Of a stretch of DNA of 26,632 bases, positions 12,923 through 21,249 are shown in pieces. The notes beneath the pieces are model-generated. The model worked only from the letters and a program-made list of their open reading frames with translations, made no database searches and had not been told where the DNA came from. Positions within the stretch are counted from its first letter, which is position 1; the number at the start of each line of letters is the position of its first letter. The position numbers and the translations under genes are program-made. The DNA is from CALVUP01 sp964422195 (GTDB lineage Bacteria; Bacillota_I; Bacilli_A; RF39; UBA660): contig CAYRAF010000013.1 of NCBI GenBank assembly GCA_964422195.1, positions 1 to 26,632 of the forward strand, read 5' to 3'.

Positions 12923-14512
12923 CTATTTCCATTGATCATATGTAAACCAAGATTCATAATGATACATATTTTTAAGATTTGTAATGGCTCCAACTTGACT
13001 CTCATAAACTGGTATTACTTTATTCATTTTAAAATTATATTCTTCATCAGATAATCGATAAGTATTTTCATCGATAGGTATATCACCCCAATAAAATCTA
13101 CCAAAGTAATTTAGATAATTATGATTAGCTTTTTCTGTAAGAATTTGACTTAACATTTTATGATGAATATGACCATATTCTCCTTCAGGATTATGTACTA
13201 CTATTTTATCCCAATCTTTAGAATTGATAATTTGTTGAAGTTCACTATTTATAGCACCCCAATCTTTTTTCCAATCACTTTTTTTACCATTTACTAAGTC
13301 TGGGAACCCAAGCATCATATAATCATCTTGAAATAAAGTCATAACTCTTTTAAATTCATATTCTCTATCTCTTCTAGTAGGCCCGCAAGTTACACAAACA
13401 ACATTATATTTTTCATGATATAGTCCATGTGATCCCCATAACGTTTCATCATCTGGATGAGCTACAATCATTAAATTATTAGCTGTAGTATCCATATTTT
13501 TTAGAGTTAATTCTTTAGAATTTATATACGTATCTTCTTCTTTAATTAAATTAAATTTTTGGGCAATAGAACCATTGATAGTATATGTTTGGATATTAGT
13601 ACCATTACTAGTACTACCACCATGAACATCTAACGCTAAACCATTTGCTCTATTTACAAAAGTAAAAGATCCATCTTCATTTTTTCTTATGATAAATTGT
13701 TGATTAATGGAACCAGAATATTTATATAACTGAATATTAGCTCCTTTATGCTTATTACCACTAGTTAAATCTAAAACATAGTTATGATCTCTTTCTGTGG
13801 CTATTTTATAATAACCATTTGAAAGTTGGGTTATATACCAATATTGATCAATAACTCCATGAAAATCATTAATTTCAATATTTATTTTATTAGCAGCTTT
13901 TCTTTCAGAAACTTTAACAGCATAATCTTCTCTTAATAAGCTTGAAATAGCATATTTACCATTACTAATTTTAAAATTATCTTTTAAATATGTAACTGGG
14001 GTAAATATAAATTTTTGAGCTTTACTATTATTTTGAGTCCACATTTGTATATTTTGCTTATTTTTAGCTTTTCCACTTTTTACATCTAAAGCTAAATTGT
14101 TGCATTTTGAAATTATGCTATAATAACCGTTCCCAACATCTTTTATTAACCACTGTTGTGCTTTTGAACCATTAGATTTATATAATTGTATATTAGTACC
14201 TTTTTTCTTTTTAGCACCAGAAACATCCAAAGAATAATTGTTGTTTTTCATACTAACTATTTTATAATAACCATTATTTAGATAAGATACTTTCCATTGT
14301 TGAGCTGCACTTTGATTACCATTATATATTTGAATATTAGTCTTGTTCTTTATTTTTCCACCAGCAATATCAATGGCATATTTATCATTTATAGAGTTAT
14401 ATATATAATATATACCATCCTCTATAGTTTTACTTGCTGCATATACGTTAGTATAAGAAAATATAAATGTTAAAAATAATAAACCAATCAATAATCTAAT
14501 AAAGCTTTTCAT
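12923..14512 (-). CDS. Secreted protein with two ricin-type beta-trefoils and a PIG-L deacetylase domain (529 aa)
   Basis: The signal peptide covers residues about 1-26 (hydrophobic core, then VYAAS). Residues about 30-325 hold six QxW/QxF blocks (QQW 71, QQW 119, QKF 166, QYW 223, QQF 271, QKF 318), each after a G-YYKI type strand and an LDV--G-----TNIQ segment. Six such blocks make two ricin B-like beta-trefoils, which bind sugars. The C-terminal domain carries the PIG-L/LmbE metal motif AHPDDE (351-356) and a later GHIHH (447-451), the usual Zn ligands of N-acetylglucosamine deacetylases. The protein probably deacetylates a GlcNAc-containing glycan outside the cell: host glycan, peptidoglycan or capsule. 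It is a single-gene minus-strand unit. Confidence 0.9.
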   Translation of the reverse strand: MKSFIRLLIGLLFLTFIFSYTNVYAASKTIEDGIYYIYNSINDKYAIDIAGGKIKNKTNIQIYNGNQSAAQQWKVSYLNNGYYKIVSMKNNNYSLDVSGAKKKKGTNIQLYKSNGSKAQQWLIKDVGNGYYSIISKCNNLALDVKSGKAKNKQNIQMWTQNNSKAQKFIFTPVTYLKDNFKISNGKYAISSLLREDYAVKVSERKAANKINIEINDFHGVIDQYWYITQLSNGYYKIATERDHNYVLDLTSGNKHKGANIQLYKYSGSINQQFIIRKNEDGSFTFVNRANGLALDVHGGSTSNGTNIQTYTINGSIAQKFNLIKEEDTYINSKELTLKNMDTTANNLMIVAHPDDETLWGSHGLYHEKYNVVCVTCGPTRRDREYEFKRVMTLFQDDYMMLGFPDLVNGKKSDWKKDWGAINSELQQIINSKDWDKIVVHNPEGEYGHIHHKMLSQILTEKANHNYLNYFGRFYWGDIPIDENTYRLSDEEYNFKMNKVIPVYESQVGAITNLKNMYHYESWFTYDQWK

Positions 14513-14561
14513 TATATTACCTCACATCTCCATAAAATAGTATAACACTGTTTTTCTCAAA

Positions 14562-14590
14562 TTGATAAATAAAGTTTTATTATTTATCAA
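14562..14590. repeat. Perfect 10-bp inverted repeat upstream of lectin gene
   Basis: TTGATAAATA (14562-14571) and TATTTATCAA (14581-14590) with nine bases between. It lies about 50 bases upstream of the lectin gene's ATG, just before a possible TATACT -10, and has no T run. It could be an operator. Confidence 0.6.
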
Positions 14591-14608
14591 ATGCATGTAA
14601 AACGTTGT

Positions 14609-14633
14609 AAAAAAAAGAACTATTAATTAGTTC
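14609..14633 (-). terminator. Intrinsic terminator of tspO
   Basis: On the minus strand GAACTA-N5-TAGTTC is followed by eight T. It overlaps the last codons of tspO. Confidence 0.85.
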
Positions 14634-15085
14634 AATAGATAAACTCCTATATTTAGGTAAGTAGCGTATATTAACCATATTAAGTAAGGAATAAGTAGGT
14701 AAGCAGATGTTTTATATTTCTTATTGAATAATACTATTGTTATTACTACTAATATTAATAATATGATAATCCAAAATATTGAGAATAGTCTCCACTTTAA
14801 GTTAAAAAAGAAAATAGACCATAGTGCATTTACAAATAGTTGTGCATAATATACAAGAGCTTCTGTAGTTTTATTTTTCCACACATTATTTTGGAATAAA
14901 TAATAACTAATACCCATAAGTAAATATAATATACTCCATGCGATAGGAAATAACCAAGATGGTGGTGATAATGGAGGTTGTTTTAGACTAGTATAGTCAA
15001 TATTTCCAGAAATAATTAAACTAACTATACCTCCTACAATTAATGGTAAAAATAAATAAAACAAATTTCTAATCAAATTTTTCAT
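14627..15085 (-). CDS. tspO: TspO/MBR family tryptophan-rich sensory protein (152 aa)
   Basis: Five membrane spans and the family motifs are visible: PPLSPPSWLFPIAWSILYLLMGISYYLF in the first loop and span two, NALWSIFFF in span three and LIPYLIWLIYATYLN at the end. TspO proteins bind porphyrins and cholesterol-like ligands in the cell membrane and are linked to tetrapyrrole handling and stress. Length is close to the family norm. AAAGGATTG is the ribosome site. It is a single-gene minus-strand unit between the lectin gene and the divergent trx operon. Confidence 0.93.
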   Translation of the reverse strand: MKNLIRNLFYLFLPLIVGGIVSLIISGNIDYTSLKQPPLSPPSWLFPIAWSILYLLMGISYYLFQNNVWKNKTTEALVYYAQLFVNALWSIFFFNLKWRLFSIFWIIILLILVVITIVLFNKKYKTSAYLLIPYLIWLIYATYLNIGVYLLN

Positions 15086-15177
15086 AAATCAATCCTTTCA
15101 TTTAAGTATATGTTTTATTATTATAAACTTTCTTTATTTTATTATGTAAAGAATATTAAATGAAGGTTTTACTATAA

Positions 15178-15206
15178 TTGAATAAAATACTATTTTTTGT
15201 TATAAT
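15178..15206 (+). promoter_or_regulatory. Promoter of trx operon
   Basis: TTGAAT (15178-15183), a 17-base spacer and TATAAT (15201-15206). Confidence 0.75.
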
Positions 15207-15242
15207 AATAAAGAATATATATATAAAGAAAGGAAAATAAAT

Positions 15243-15536
15243 ATGAGTAAAAAGATTAATAAGAGTGAATTTGAAAAAGAAGTATTAAGTAGTAAAGATG
15301 TAGTCCTTGTAGATTTTTATGCAGATTGGTGTGGTCCTTGTAAAATGTTAGGACCAGTAATGGATTCAATTACAGAATGCCCAGTATATAAAATAAATGT
15401 AGATGATGAAGGTGAAATTGCTCAGCAATATGGAATTATGAGTATTCCATGTGTAATAGCATTCCAAGATGGAAAAGAAAAAAATAGAAGTATTGGATTA
15501 GTTTCTAAAGAAGAAATATTAAATTTAATAAAGTAG
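15243..15536 (+). CDS. trxA: Thioredoxin (97 aa)
   Basis: Small single-domain thioredoxin. The active site WCGPCK covers residues 29-34 with Cys30 and Cys33, the buried Asp24 is present in VLVDFYADWC, and the cis-Pro is Pro69 in MSIPCV. It is a few residues shorter than usual at the N-terminus. It donates electrons to ribonucleotide reductase and other disulfide enzymes in the cytoplasm. It is reduced by the TrxB encoded seven bases downstream. AAAGGA lies eight bases or so before the ATG. Confidence 0.95.
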   Translation: MSKKINKSEFEKEVLSSKDVVLVDFYADWCGPCKMLGPVMDSITECPVYKINVDDEGEIAQQYGIMSIPCVIAFQDGKEKNRSIGLVSKEEILNLIK

Positions 15537-15543
15537 GTGTTTT

Positions 15544-16455
15544 ATGTACGATATTATTATTATTGGTGCAGGTCCTGCAGGATTAACTGCTGCAATATAT
15601 GGTGTAAGAGCAGGTAAAAAAGTTTTAGTATTAGAAGCCAAAAGTTATGGTGGACAAATTATTAATGTATTAAAAATAGACAATTATCCAGCATTACCCC
15701 ATGTTAGTGGTGTTGAATATGCTACTACGTTATATGAACAAGCATTAGAGTTAGGTGCAGAAATAAAATTTGAAAAAGCTATAGATATGTTAATAGAGGA
15801 TAATAAAAAAATCATTACTACGACAAAAGAAAAGTATGAAGCAAAAGCTGTTATTATTGCTACAGGTAATGATAAGAGAAAACTTAGACTTGAAAATGAA
15901 GAAAAGTTAGAAGGAAAAGGTATTTCTTATTGTGCTACTTGTGATGGTATGTTTTATAAAGATAAAGATGTTGCTGTAGTAGGTGGTGGAGATACTGCAT
16001 TAGATGATGCTATGTATTTATCTGATATTGTTAACAAGGTATATTTAATTCATAGAAGAGAAGAATTTAGAGGTATAGAAAATGTCTTAGAGGAACTAAA
16101 GAAGAAGAATAATGTAGAAATTATAACAAATACATATGTAACAAAGTTAATAGGTGAAGAAAACCTAGAAGCAATAGAAACTATGAATAATGAAGGAAAT
16201 GCTAATAGAATAGAAGTATCTGGTTTATTTGTTGCTATAGGTCAAGTACCTGAAACAGGTAATTTAATTAAAGAAATAAATACTAATAGTCAAGGATATG
16301 TAGAAGCTGGTGAAGACACAAAAACTAATATAGAAGGTGTTTTTGTCGCTGGTGATGTTAGGACAAAAGAATTAAGGCAATTAACTACTGCTGCTGCAGA
16401 TGGATCTATGGCTGCAGTTAATGCTTGTAAGTATATTAGAGAATTAAATAACTAG
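15544..16455 (+). CDS. trxB: Thioredoxin-disulfide reductase (303 aa)
   Basis: An FAD-binding GAGPAG (8-13) in the first Rossmann fold, then the redox disulfide CATC (Cys130, Cys133), then the NADPH fold GGGDTA (147-152) with the NADPH-specific HRR (170-172), and a late FAD motif GVFVAGDVR. All key residues of low-molecular-weight TrxB are there and the length is normal. It passes electrons from NADPH to the thioredoxin of the preceding gene. The two are co-transcribed with at least the next membrane gene, 32 bases on. Confidence 0.95.
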   Translation: MYDIIIIGAGPAGLTAAIYGVRAGKKVLVLEAKSYGGQIINVLKIDNYPALPHVSGVEYATTLYEQALELGAEIKFEKAIDMLIEDNKKIITTTKEKYEAKAVIIATGNDKRKLRLENEEKLEGKGISYCATCDGMFYKDKDVAVVGGGDTALDDAMYLSDIVNKVYLIHRREEFRGIENVLEELKKKNNVEIITNTYVTKLIGEENLEAIETMNNEGNANRIEVSGLFVAIGQVPETGNLIKEINTNSQGYVEAGEDTKTNIEGVFVAGDVRTKELRQLTTAAADGSMAAVNACKYIRELNN

Positions 16456-16487
16456 TAATAACATTTATTTATATAGGAGGACAACAT

Positions 16488-17207
16488 ATGGATAAATATT
16501 ATACCTTATTTTTATTATTTATGTTATATTCAATTTTTGGATGGTTAGTAGAAGTAACAGGAAAAATAGTAATCGAACATAAATGGATGAATAGAGGATT
16601 CTTAATTGGTCCATATTGTCCTATATATGGTTTTGGAGGATTATTTATAACATTACTTTTAGATAAGTATAAAAATAATGTTTTGATTCTGTTTTTTATG
16701 TCCATTATCATATGTTCAATATTAGAATACTTAACAAGTTATTTTATGGAAAAAATATTTAAAACTAGATGGTGGGATTATTCAAGATATAAATTTAATA
16801 TAAATGGTAGAATTTGTTTAGAAACTATGGTAGTATTTGGTATTTTAGGGTGTTTAGGAGTGCTTGTATTAAATCCATTTTTTCGTCATTTAATTTCTTA
16901 TATTCCTTCTACAGTACTTCCTGTTGTTAGCTTTGTTATTTGTTTCATTTTTATTTTTGATTTTATTGTTTCTACTTCTATTATTTTTAGCTTTAGAAAT
17001 ACAATTCGTAATGTAGAAAAAGACGCTACAGAAGAAATTACAAAAAAAGTAAGAAACGTTTTCTTACATAAGGACTTTTTACATAGAAGACTTATTAAAG
17101 CTTATCCAAATATGAAAAGTAGGAAAGAAAGATTAATTGAAATTAGAAATAGAGTTAATAGAGAATTAGAAAGATTAGAACTTTATTATAAAAGAAAAAA
17201 GAAATAG
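16488..17207 (+). CDS. CmpB-like putative ABC transporter permease, membrane protein (239 aa)
   Basis: It belongs to the family named putative ABC transporter permease (formerly DUF1113). It starts YYTLFLLFMLYSIFGWLVEV and carries the conserved WMNRGFLIGPYCPIYGFGG after span one, then the LEYLTSYFMEKIF-TRWWDYS motif and NGRICLETMVVFGILG. There are five or six spans, then a basic cytosolic tail of about 70 residues that looks helical (RKERLIEIRNRVNRELERL). No ATPase partner is nearby, so transport is not established. AGGAGG precedes the ATG. Confidence 0.85.
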   Translation: MDKYYTLFLLFMLYSIFGWLVEVTGKIVIEHKWMNRGFLIGPYCPIYGFGGLFITLLLDKYKNNVLILFFMSIIICSILEYLTSYFMEKIFKTRWWDYSRYKFNINGRICLETMVVFGILGCLGVLVLNPFFRHLISYIPSTVLPVVSFVICFIFIFDFIVSTSIIFSFRNTIRNVEKDATEEITKKVRNVFLHKDFLHRRLIKAYPNMKSRKERLIEIRNRVNRELERLELYYKRKKK

Positions 17208-17229
17208 ATTATTAAAAAGGAGATATAAT

Positions 17230-17685
17230 ATGAGTAAATTAAAAATTTATATTGCAGGGTTTGATGTTTTTAGTGATAATTCTCTTGAAATTGGTAATAA
17301 TAACAAAAAAATATGCGAAAAATATAATCTTATAGGTTTATATCCCATGGATAATGTTTGTACTGATGTTAAAGATATTTTTAATGGTAATATAAAACTA
17401 ATAGATGAAGCTGATATAGTAGTTGCTAATTTAAATAATTTTAGAGGACTTACAATGGATGATGGTACTGCCTTTGAAATTGGTTATGCTTATGCAAAAG
17501 ATAAAAAAGTTTATGGGTATATGGATGATACTAGATCAATGATAGACAAAATTGGAATCAAAGATAAAGAAGGATTTAATGTAGAAAATTTTAATAGACC
17601 AATTAATCTTATGATTTCAGAATCTACACATATTGTAGAAGGAAATTTTGAAGATTGTATAAAAGTATTAGTAAAGAATGAATAG
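17230..17685 (+). CDS. Nucleoside 2-deoxyribosyltransferase family protein (151 aa)
   Basis: The protein has the N-terminal IYIAGFDVF loop, a DEADIVVANLNNFRG strand and the key DDGTAFEIGYAYAKDKKVYGY block, in which the Glu of FEIG is the family's catalytic nucleophile. NLM near residue 129 matches the substrate-binding tail of the family. It swaps the base of 2'-deoxynucleosides in salvage, or hydrolyses deoxynucleotides if DNPH1-like. It follows the CmpB-like gene by 22 bases, with AAGGAG as ribosome site, and ends the operon at a clear terminator. thyA lies 3.5 kb away, which fits a nucleotide theme only loosely. Confidence 0.85.
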   Translation: MSKLKIYIAGFDVFSDNSLEIGNNNKKICEKYNLIGLYPMDNVCTDVKDIFNGNIKLIDEADIVVANLNNFRGLTMDDGTAFEIGYAYAKDKKVYGYMDDTRSMIDKIGIKDKEGFNVENFNRPINLMISESTHIVEGNFEDCIKVLVKNE

Positions 17686-17695
17686 TAAAGATATT

Positions 17696-17723
17696 AGAAT
17701 GATCATAGTTATCATTCTTTTTT
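17696..17723 (+). terminator. Intrinsic terminator
   Basis: A perfect 8-bp stem AGAATGAT / ATCATTCT with a 7-base loop and a T run. Confidence 0.88.
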
Positions 17724-17787
17724 ATAGAAAAAGAATAAAAGTTATAGTATAATAATTCTATAAATTAGTTGTAGTAGGTGTAGTGGT

Positions 17788-18630
17788 ATGAAAAAAATTG
17801 GTATTATTGATGTTGGTGGAGGAACAAGAGGTATTTATGGAGCTGGTGTTTTTGATTATTTAATAGATCATAAAATAGAAATACCTTATGTTATTGGAAT
17901 TAGTGCAGGTGGTGCTAATGTTGCATCATATATTGCCAAACAAAAAGGTAGAAATTATGTCTTTTATACAGAGTATTTTTTCGAAAAAGAATATATGAGC
18001 GTTCGTAATTTTGTAAAGAATAGAAGTTACGTTAATTTAGATTATGTATATTCTACTCTTTCTAATAGTAATGGAAAATATCCTTTAGATTATGATACTT
18101 TTGCTAAATCAAAACAAGAAGTTTATGTAGTCGCAACTAATGCTTTTACTGCTGAAGATGAGTATTTTGGTAAGAAAGATGTAAGTCGTGATAATTATAC
18201 TGCTTTTTGTGGATCTGCATGTATACCAATAATATCAAAGCCATATGAGTTTAGAGGTAAATATTATTTTGATGGATCTATCTCGAATCCAATTCCTTAT
18301 GAAAAATGCTTTGAAGCTGGTTGTGAAAAAGTAATTGTTATATTAACTAGACCTAGAACATATCAAAAAAATGATGATAAGAAAAAATGGCTATATAAGA
18401 CAATACAGAAAAAATATCCTAAATTTGTAGAAAAACTTAGGGATAGAGATATTCTATATAATAGAAAGTTAAAAGAAATATTAAAACTAGAAAAAGAAGG
18501 AAAAATATTGATAGTTGATCCTAAAGATACAACTGGAATGGGAACTTTAACTAAAGATAAAGAAAAATTAAAAAAATTATATGAAATGGGTTATGAAGAT
18601 GCCAAAAAAATAGAGAATTTTATAAAATAA
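17788..18630 (+). CDS. Patatin-like phospholipase (280 aa)
   Basis: A patatin/RssA-type hydrolase. The oxyanion loop is DVGGGTRGIYGAG (residues 8-20), the nucleophile elbow is GISAG with Ser39, and the dyad Asp is in FDGSISNPIP (Asp162). The rest matches the YjjU-like branch: a long C-terminal helix-rich part with RPRTYQK and MGYEDAKK. It cleaves acyl esters of phospholipids in or near the membrane. There is no signal peptide. A TATAAT lies at about 17749, but its -35 is poor. The next gene starts 19 bases after the stop. Confidence 0.88.
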   Translation: MKKIGIIDVGGGTRGIYGAGVFDYLIDHKIEIPYVIGISAGGANVASYIAKQKGRNYVFYTEYFFEKEYMSVRNFVKNRSYVNLDYVYSTLSNSNGKYPLDYDTFAKSKQEVYVVATNAFTAEDEYFGKKDVSRDNYTAFCGSACIPIISKPYEFRGKYYFDGSISNPIPYEKCFEAGCEKVIVILTRPRTYQKNDDKKKWLYKTIQKKYPKFVEKLRDRDILYNRKLKEILKLEKEGKILIVDPKDTTGMGTLTKDKEKLKKLYEMGYEDAKKIENFIK

Positions 18631-18649
18631 ATTTTTAGGAGAAAAAATT

Positions 18650-19651
18650 ATGACTAAAGAGCAAGAAAATAAAATTACGAACATAGTTCAGTATTTATTA
18701 TCGAATACATCTATTAAAGAGGATGCAATAAAAAGAATGATTATTAACCGTTATACATCATTACCTATTGATGAATCAATGGATATTTTGATTATGCATA
18801 TTGGTAGAGAAGTTTTAGATAAAAAAATAACAGAGGAACAGATACAAGAAATAATACCTGATCTTACTAGTATTTATCCAGAAAAGTTTTCTACATATGA
18901 TGATTTATATAATCGATTTAAATGGTTACAAAGAATGAATTTAGAATATGCGCAAATGACATTAATGGAAAATCATCAAATAATTATAGAGATGTTTGAT
19001 AAATTTAATGAATTATTAAATGGTAATTTTGATTGTTATTATACTGGTGGAATAGTTGGATATTTAGCTACAAATCATTCTTTAGAAAGATATCATAGTG
19101 ATTTAGATTTGTTATTTAATGAGAATGATTTAGAAAAGTTATACAAATTGATTGAAGAAAATGAGGATTTTAATTTAGAAGGCGATATAGTAGAAAAAGA
19201 TGCACATGGTCATGAATTCAAAATAACATACAAAAATATGCCAATTACTATAGGATTATTTCTTTTTGAAAGAAGTAGTGATGAAGGTTTAATAACAAAA
19301 GATTATCATTATGAATTAGATGAAGATAATAATTTAGTATTATATGTTGATGAACATCATTATACTAATGAATATACTACTCTTGCTTTTTCTGATACTA
19401 TAAGAACACATAATGGATTTCCTTATAAAATGCAAAGTTTAGAGGCAATATATAACAATAAAAAGAATGGAAGAGCCAAAGATGAGTTTGATTTAGAAAT
19501 CATAAAAGATCAAGTTGATATGCTAGGGGATTATCTCCTTGATGTTAAAAAAAGAAACAATTTTGATGTTAAGAATAAAAATGCAGACGATTCTGTTGCT
19601 AAAAAAGTTGAAAGTATGATAGAAAACAGATGGTCAAGAACTCAGAAATAG
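18650..19651 (+). CDS. Nucleotidyltransferase-fold protein (333 aa)
   Basis: The N-terminal 110 residues are helical. A nucleotidyltransferase core then shows YYTGGIVGYLATNHSLERYHSDLDLLF, where GG (133-134) and the metal-binding Asp151 and Asp153 fit the GG-xn-DxD pattern. The later SLEAIYNNKKNGRAKDEFDLEII segment is the K-x-x-R-x-KD-x-D element seen in kanamycin and lincosamide nucleotidyltransferase-like proteins. Transfer of AMP or another nucleotide to a small molecule or protein is inferred; no antibiotic target can be assigned. It lies between the patatin gene and the rRNA methyltransferase, with short gaps, so one operon is likely. Confidence 0.75.
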   Translation: MTKEQENKITNIVQYLLSNTSIKEDAIKRMIINRYTSLPIDESMDILIMHIGREVLDKKITEEQIQEIIPDLTSIYPEKFSTYDDLYNRFKWLQRMNLEYAQMTLMENHQIIIEMFDKFNELLNGNFDCYYTGGIVGYLATNHSLERYHSDLDLLFNENDLEKLYKLIEENEDFNLEGDIVEKDAHGHEFKITYKNMPITIGLFLFERSSDEGLITKDYHYELDEDNNLVLYVDEHHYTNEYTTLAFSDTIRTHNGFPYKMQSLEAIYNNKKNGRAKDEFDLEIIKDQVDMLGDYLLDVKKRNNFDVKNKNADDSVAKKVESMIENRWSRTQK

Positions 19652-19662
19652 GGTGATATACT

Positions 19663-20982
19663 ATGTTACCAGAAGAATTTAAAAAAAGAATGAAATCTTT
19701 ATTAAACACAGAATATAATTCATTTTTAAGTACATTTGAACAAGAAGAAGAAAAATCGATAAGAGTTAATACTACAAAAATTGGGGTAAAAGATTTTTTA
19801 AATTTAACTAATTTTTCATTAGAAAAAATACCATATACAGATGATGGTTTCTATATAAAAGAAAAAAATATAGGCAATCATCCATATCATCATGCTGGAC
19901 TATTTTATGTACAAGATCCTGCTGCTATGATGCCTTTTAATGCTATTGAGTTAGAAGATGATTATATAGTTCTAGATTTATGTGCTGCACCGGGTGGAAA
20001 AACAACCCAAATAGGTAGTTTTCTAAAAAATGGATTATTAGTCTCTAATGAAATTAATAGGACCAGAGCTAAAGCTCTTTATAGTAATGTAGAAAGAATG
20101 GGACTTACAAATACAGTTATTTTAAATAATGATGCTTATACTTTAAGTAAGAAGTTTATTAAAACTTTTGATGCTATTTTCGTAGATGCTCCATGTAGTG
20201 GAGAAGGGATGTTTAGAAAAAATGAAGAAGCTATTAAAACATGGAGTAAACAAAAAATAGAAGAGTGTTCAATTATTCAAAAAGATTTATTAAATAATGC
20301 TAATAAAATGTTAAAAGATGGAGGCTATTTAATATATTCTACTTGTACTTATTCTTTAGAAGAAAATGAAAAACAAATAACTGATTTTTTAAAAAATCAC
20401 GATTATGAAGTAATAGAAATTAATGATAAACTAAAGCCATATGTTAAAGAAGGATATGTTGATGAAAATATTAATCCACAGTTAAAAAAAGCTGCTAGGT
20501 TTTATCCTCATATTACAAGAGGAGAAGGACAGTTTGTATGTATTCTTAAGAAATATGGAAAGTTAACAAAAACAAAATTAAATTATGTTACTAATCATTT
20601 GCTAGATGCATATATTAAAGATGATATTGAAATAGATTTAAATACAGAAATATATGATAATAAATGCTATAATAAACTACCTATTGATCTTAGTGGTTTA
20701 AGAATAATTTCTGGTGGAGTTAAATTGGGTGAAATTAGAAAAAATCGTTTTATTTACCATCATTATTTTGTATCAGCATATGGTAGATATTTTAAAAACA
20801 AATTAAATTTAAGTATTACTGATCCTAGAGTAGAAAAATACTTAAAAGGGTATGAAATAAAAGATGAAAGTATTAATAATGGATATGGTGTATTATTGAT
20901 AGATGGATATCCTTTAGGATTATTTAAAGCATCATCAGGAGTATTAAAAAATCATTATCCAAAAGGATTAAGAAATTTTTAA
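19663..20982 (+). CDS. rsmF: RsmF-like rRNA (cytosine-C5-)-methyltransferase (439 aa)
   Basis: An NOL1/NOP2/Sun-type m5C RNA methyltransferase. The SAM-binding DLCAAPGGK covers residues 105-113, motif IV DAPCSGEGMF has Cys178, and motif VI STCTY has the catalytic Cys228. The N-terminal RVNTTKI and the HHAGLFYVQDPAAMMP segment are typical. The C-terminal 130 residues (after CILKKYGK) contain a PUA-like RNA-binding part with LRIISGGVKLGEIRKNRF and a last GYPLGLFKASSGVLKNHYPKGLR, as in RsmF/YebU. It probably methylates cytosine in 16S rRNA; which cytosine is not certain. GGGTGATA is its ribosome site. Confidence 0.9.
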   Translation: MLPEEFKKRMKSLLNTEYNSFLSTFEQEEEKSIRVNTTKIGVKDFLNLTNFSLEKIPYTDDGFYIKEKNIGNHPYHHAGLFYVQDPAAMMPFNAIELEDDYIVLDLCAAPGGKTTQIGSFLKNGLLVSNEINRTRAKALYSNVERMGLTNTVILNNDAYTLSKKFIKTFDAIFVDAPCSGEGMFRKNEEAIKTWSKQKIEECSIIQKDLLNNANKMLKDGGYLIYSTCTYSLEENEKQITDFLKNHDYEVIEINDKLKPYVKEGYVDENINPQLKKAARFYPHITRGEGQFVCILKKYGKLTKTKLNYVTNHLLDAYIKDDIEIDLNTEIYDNKCYNKLPIDLSGLRIISGGVKLGEIRKNRFIYHHYFVSAYGRYFKNKLNLSITDPRVEKYLKGYEIKDESINNGYGVLLIDGYPLGLFKASSGVLKNHYPKGLRNF

Positions 20983-20997
20983 TTTGTATTTGATAAT

Positions 20998-21038
20998 AAA
21001 AAAGAAAAGTTTAAAATTATTTAAGCCTTTCTTTTTTT
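20998..21038. terminator. Bidirectional intrinsic terminator after rsmF
   Basis: AAAGAAAAGTTTAAA pairs with TTTAAGCCTTTCTTT (two wobbles), with T runs on both sides. On the plus strand it ends the rsmF mRNA. On the minus strand it would end a transcript from the promoter at 21179-21207. Confidence 0.75.
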
Positions 21039-21136
21039 AGCTATTTTTTATATTATTTTGGTGTTAACTTTTGTTTTATGAATGATGCTTCTCATGCATG
21101 ACATCCTGATGTTTTAATTCCTTTGTGATAGCAAGT

Positions 21137-21154
21137 CTATAATAATTTACTCAT
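21137..21154 (-). other. Five-codon reading frame with strong ribosome site (decayed or leader ORF)
   Basis: On the minus strand GAGGAG (21162-21167) is spaced seven bases from ATG 21154, but the frame stops after five codons (MSKLL, TAG at 21137-21139). Removing one T at 21139 would join the next frame and give a 25-residue product (MSKLLRLAITKELKHQDVMH followed by EKHHS, stop). It could be a leader peptide, a real small gene broken by one base, or chance. This fills most of the 267-base gap between rsmF and thyA. Confidence 0.45.
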
Positions 21155-21178
21155 TGTGAAACTCCTCGTTACAAAAAC

Positions 21179-21207
21179 ATTATAAAAATAATTAAAACTA
21201 CTTTCAA
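21179..21207 (-). promoter_or_regulatory. Minus-strand promoter between rsmF and thyA
   Basis: On the minus strand TTGAAA (21202-21207), a 17-base spacer and TATAAT (21179-21184). The start near 21172 lies just before the GAGGAG ribosome site. The transcript would be about 170 nt, to the terminator near 21000. Confidence 0.7.
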
Positions 21208-21230
21208 TTCTTTTTATTTATTAGTATAAT
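21202..21230 (+). promoter_or_regulatory. Probable promoter of thyA
   Basis: TATAAT (21225-21230) preceded at 17 bases by a poor -35 TTTCAA (21202-21207), the same hexamer that read backwards is the good -35 of the minus-strand promoter. The two promoters would compete. Confidence 0.5.
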
Positions 21231-21249
21231 AAAATTATAGGAGGTTTGT

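Noticed and set aside
16499..16711. Minus-strand frame inside the CmpB-like gene
   Set aside because: Antisense shadow of a clear membrane protein gene; no ribosome site.
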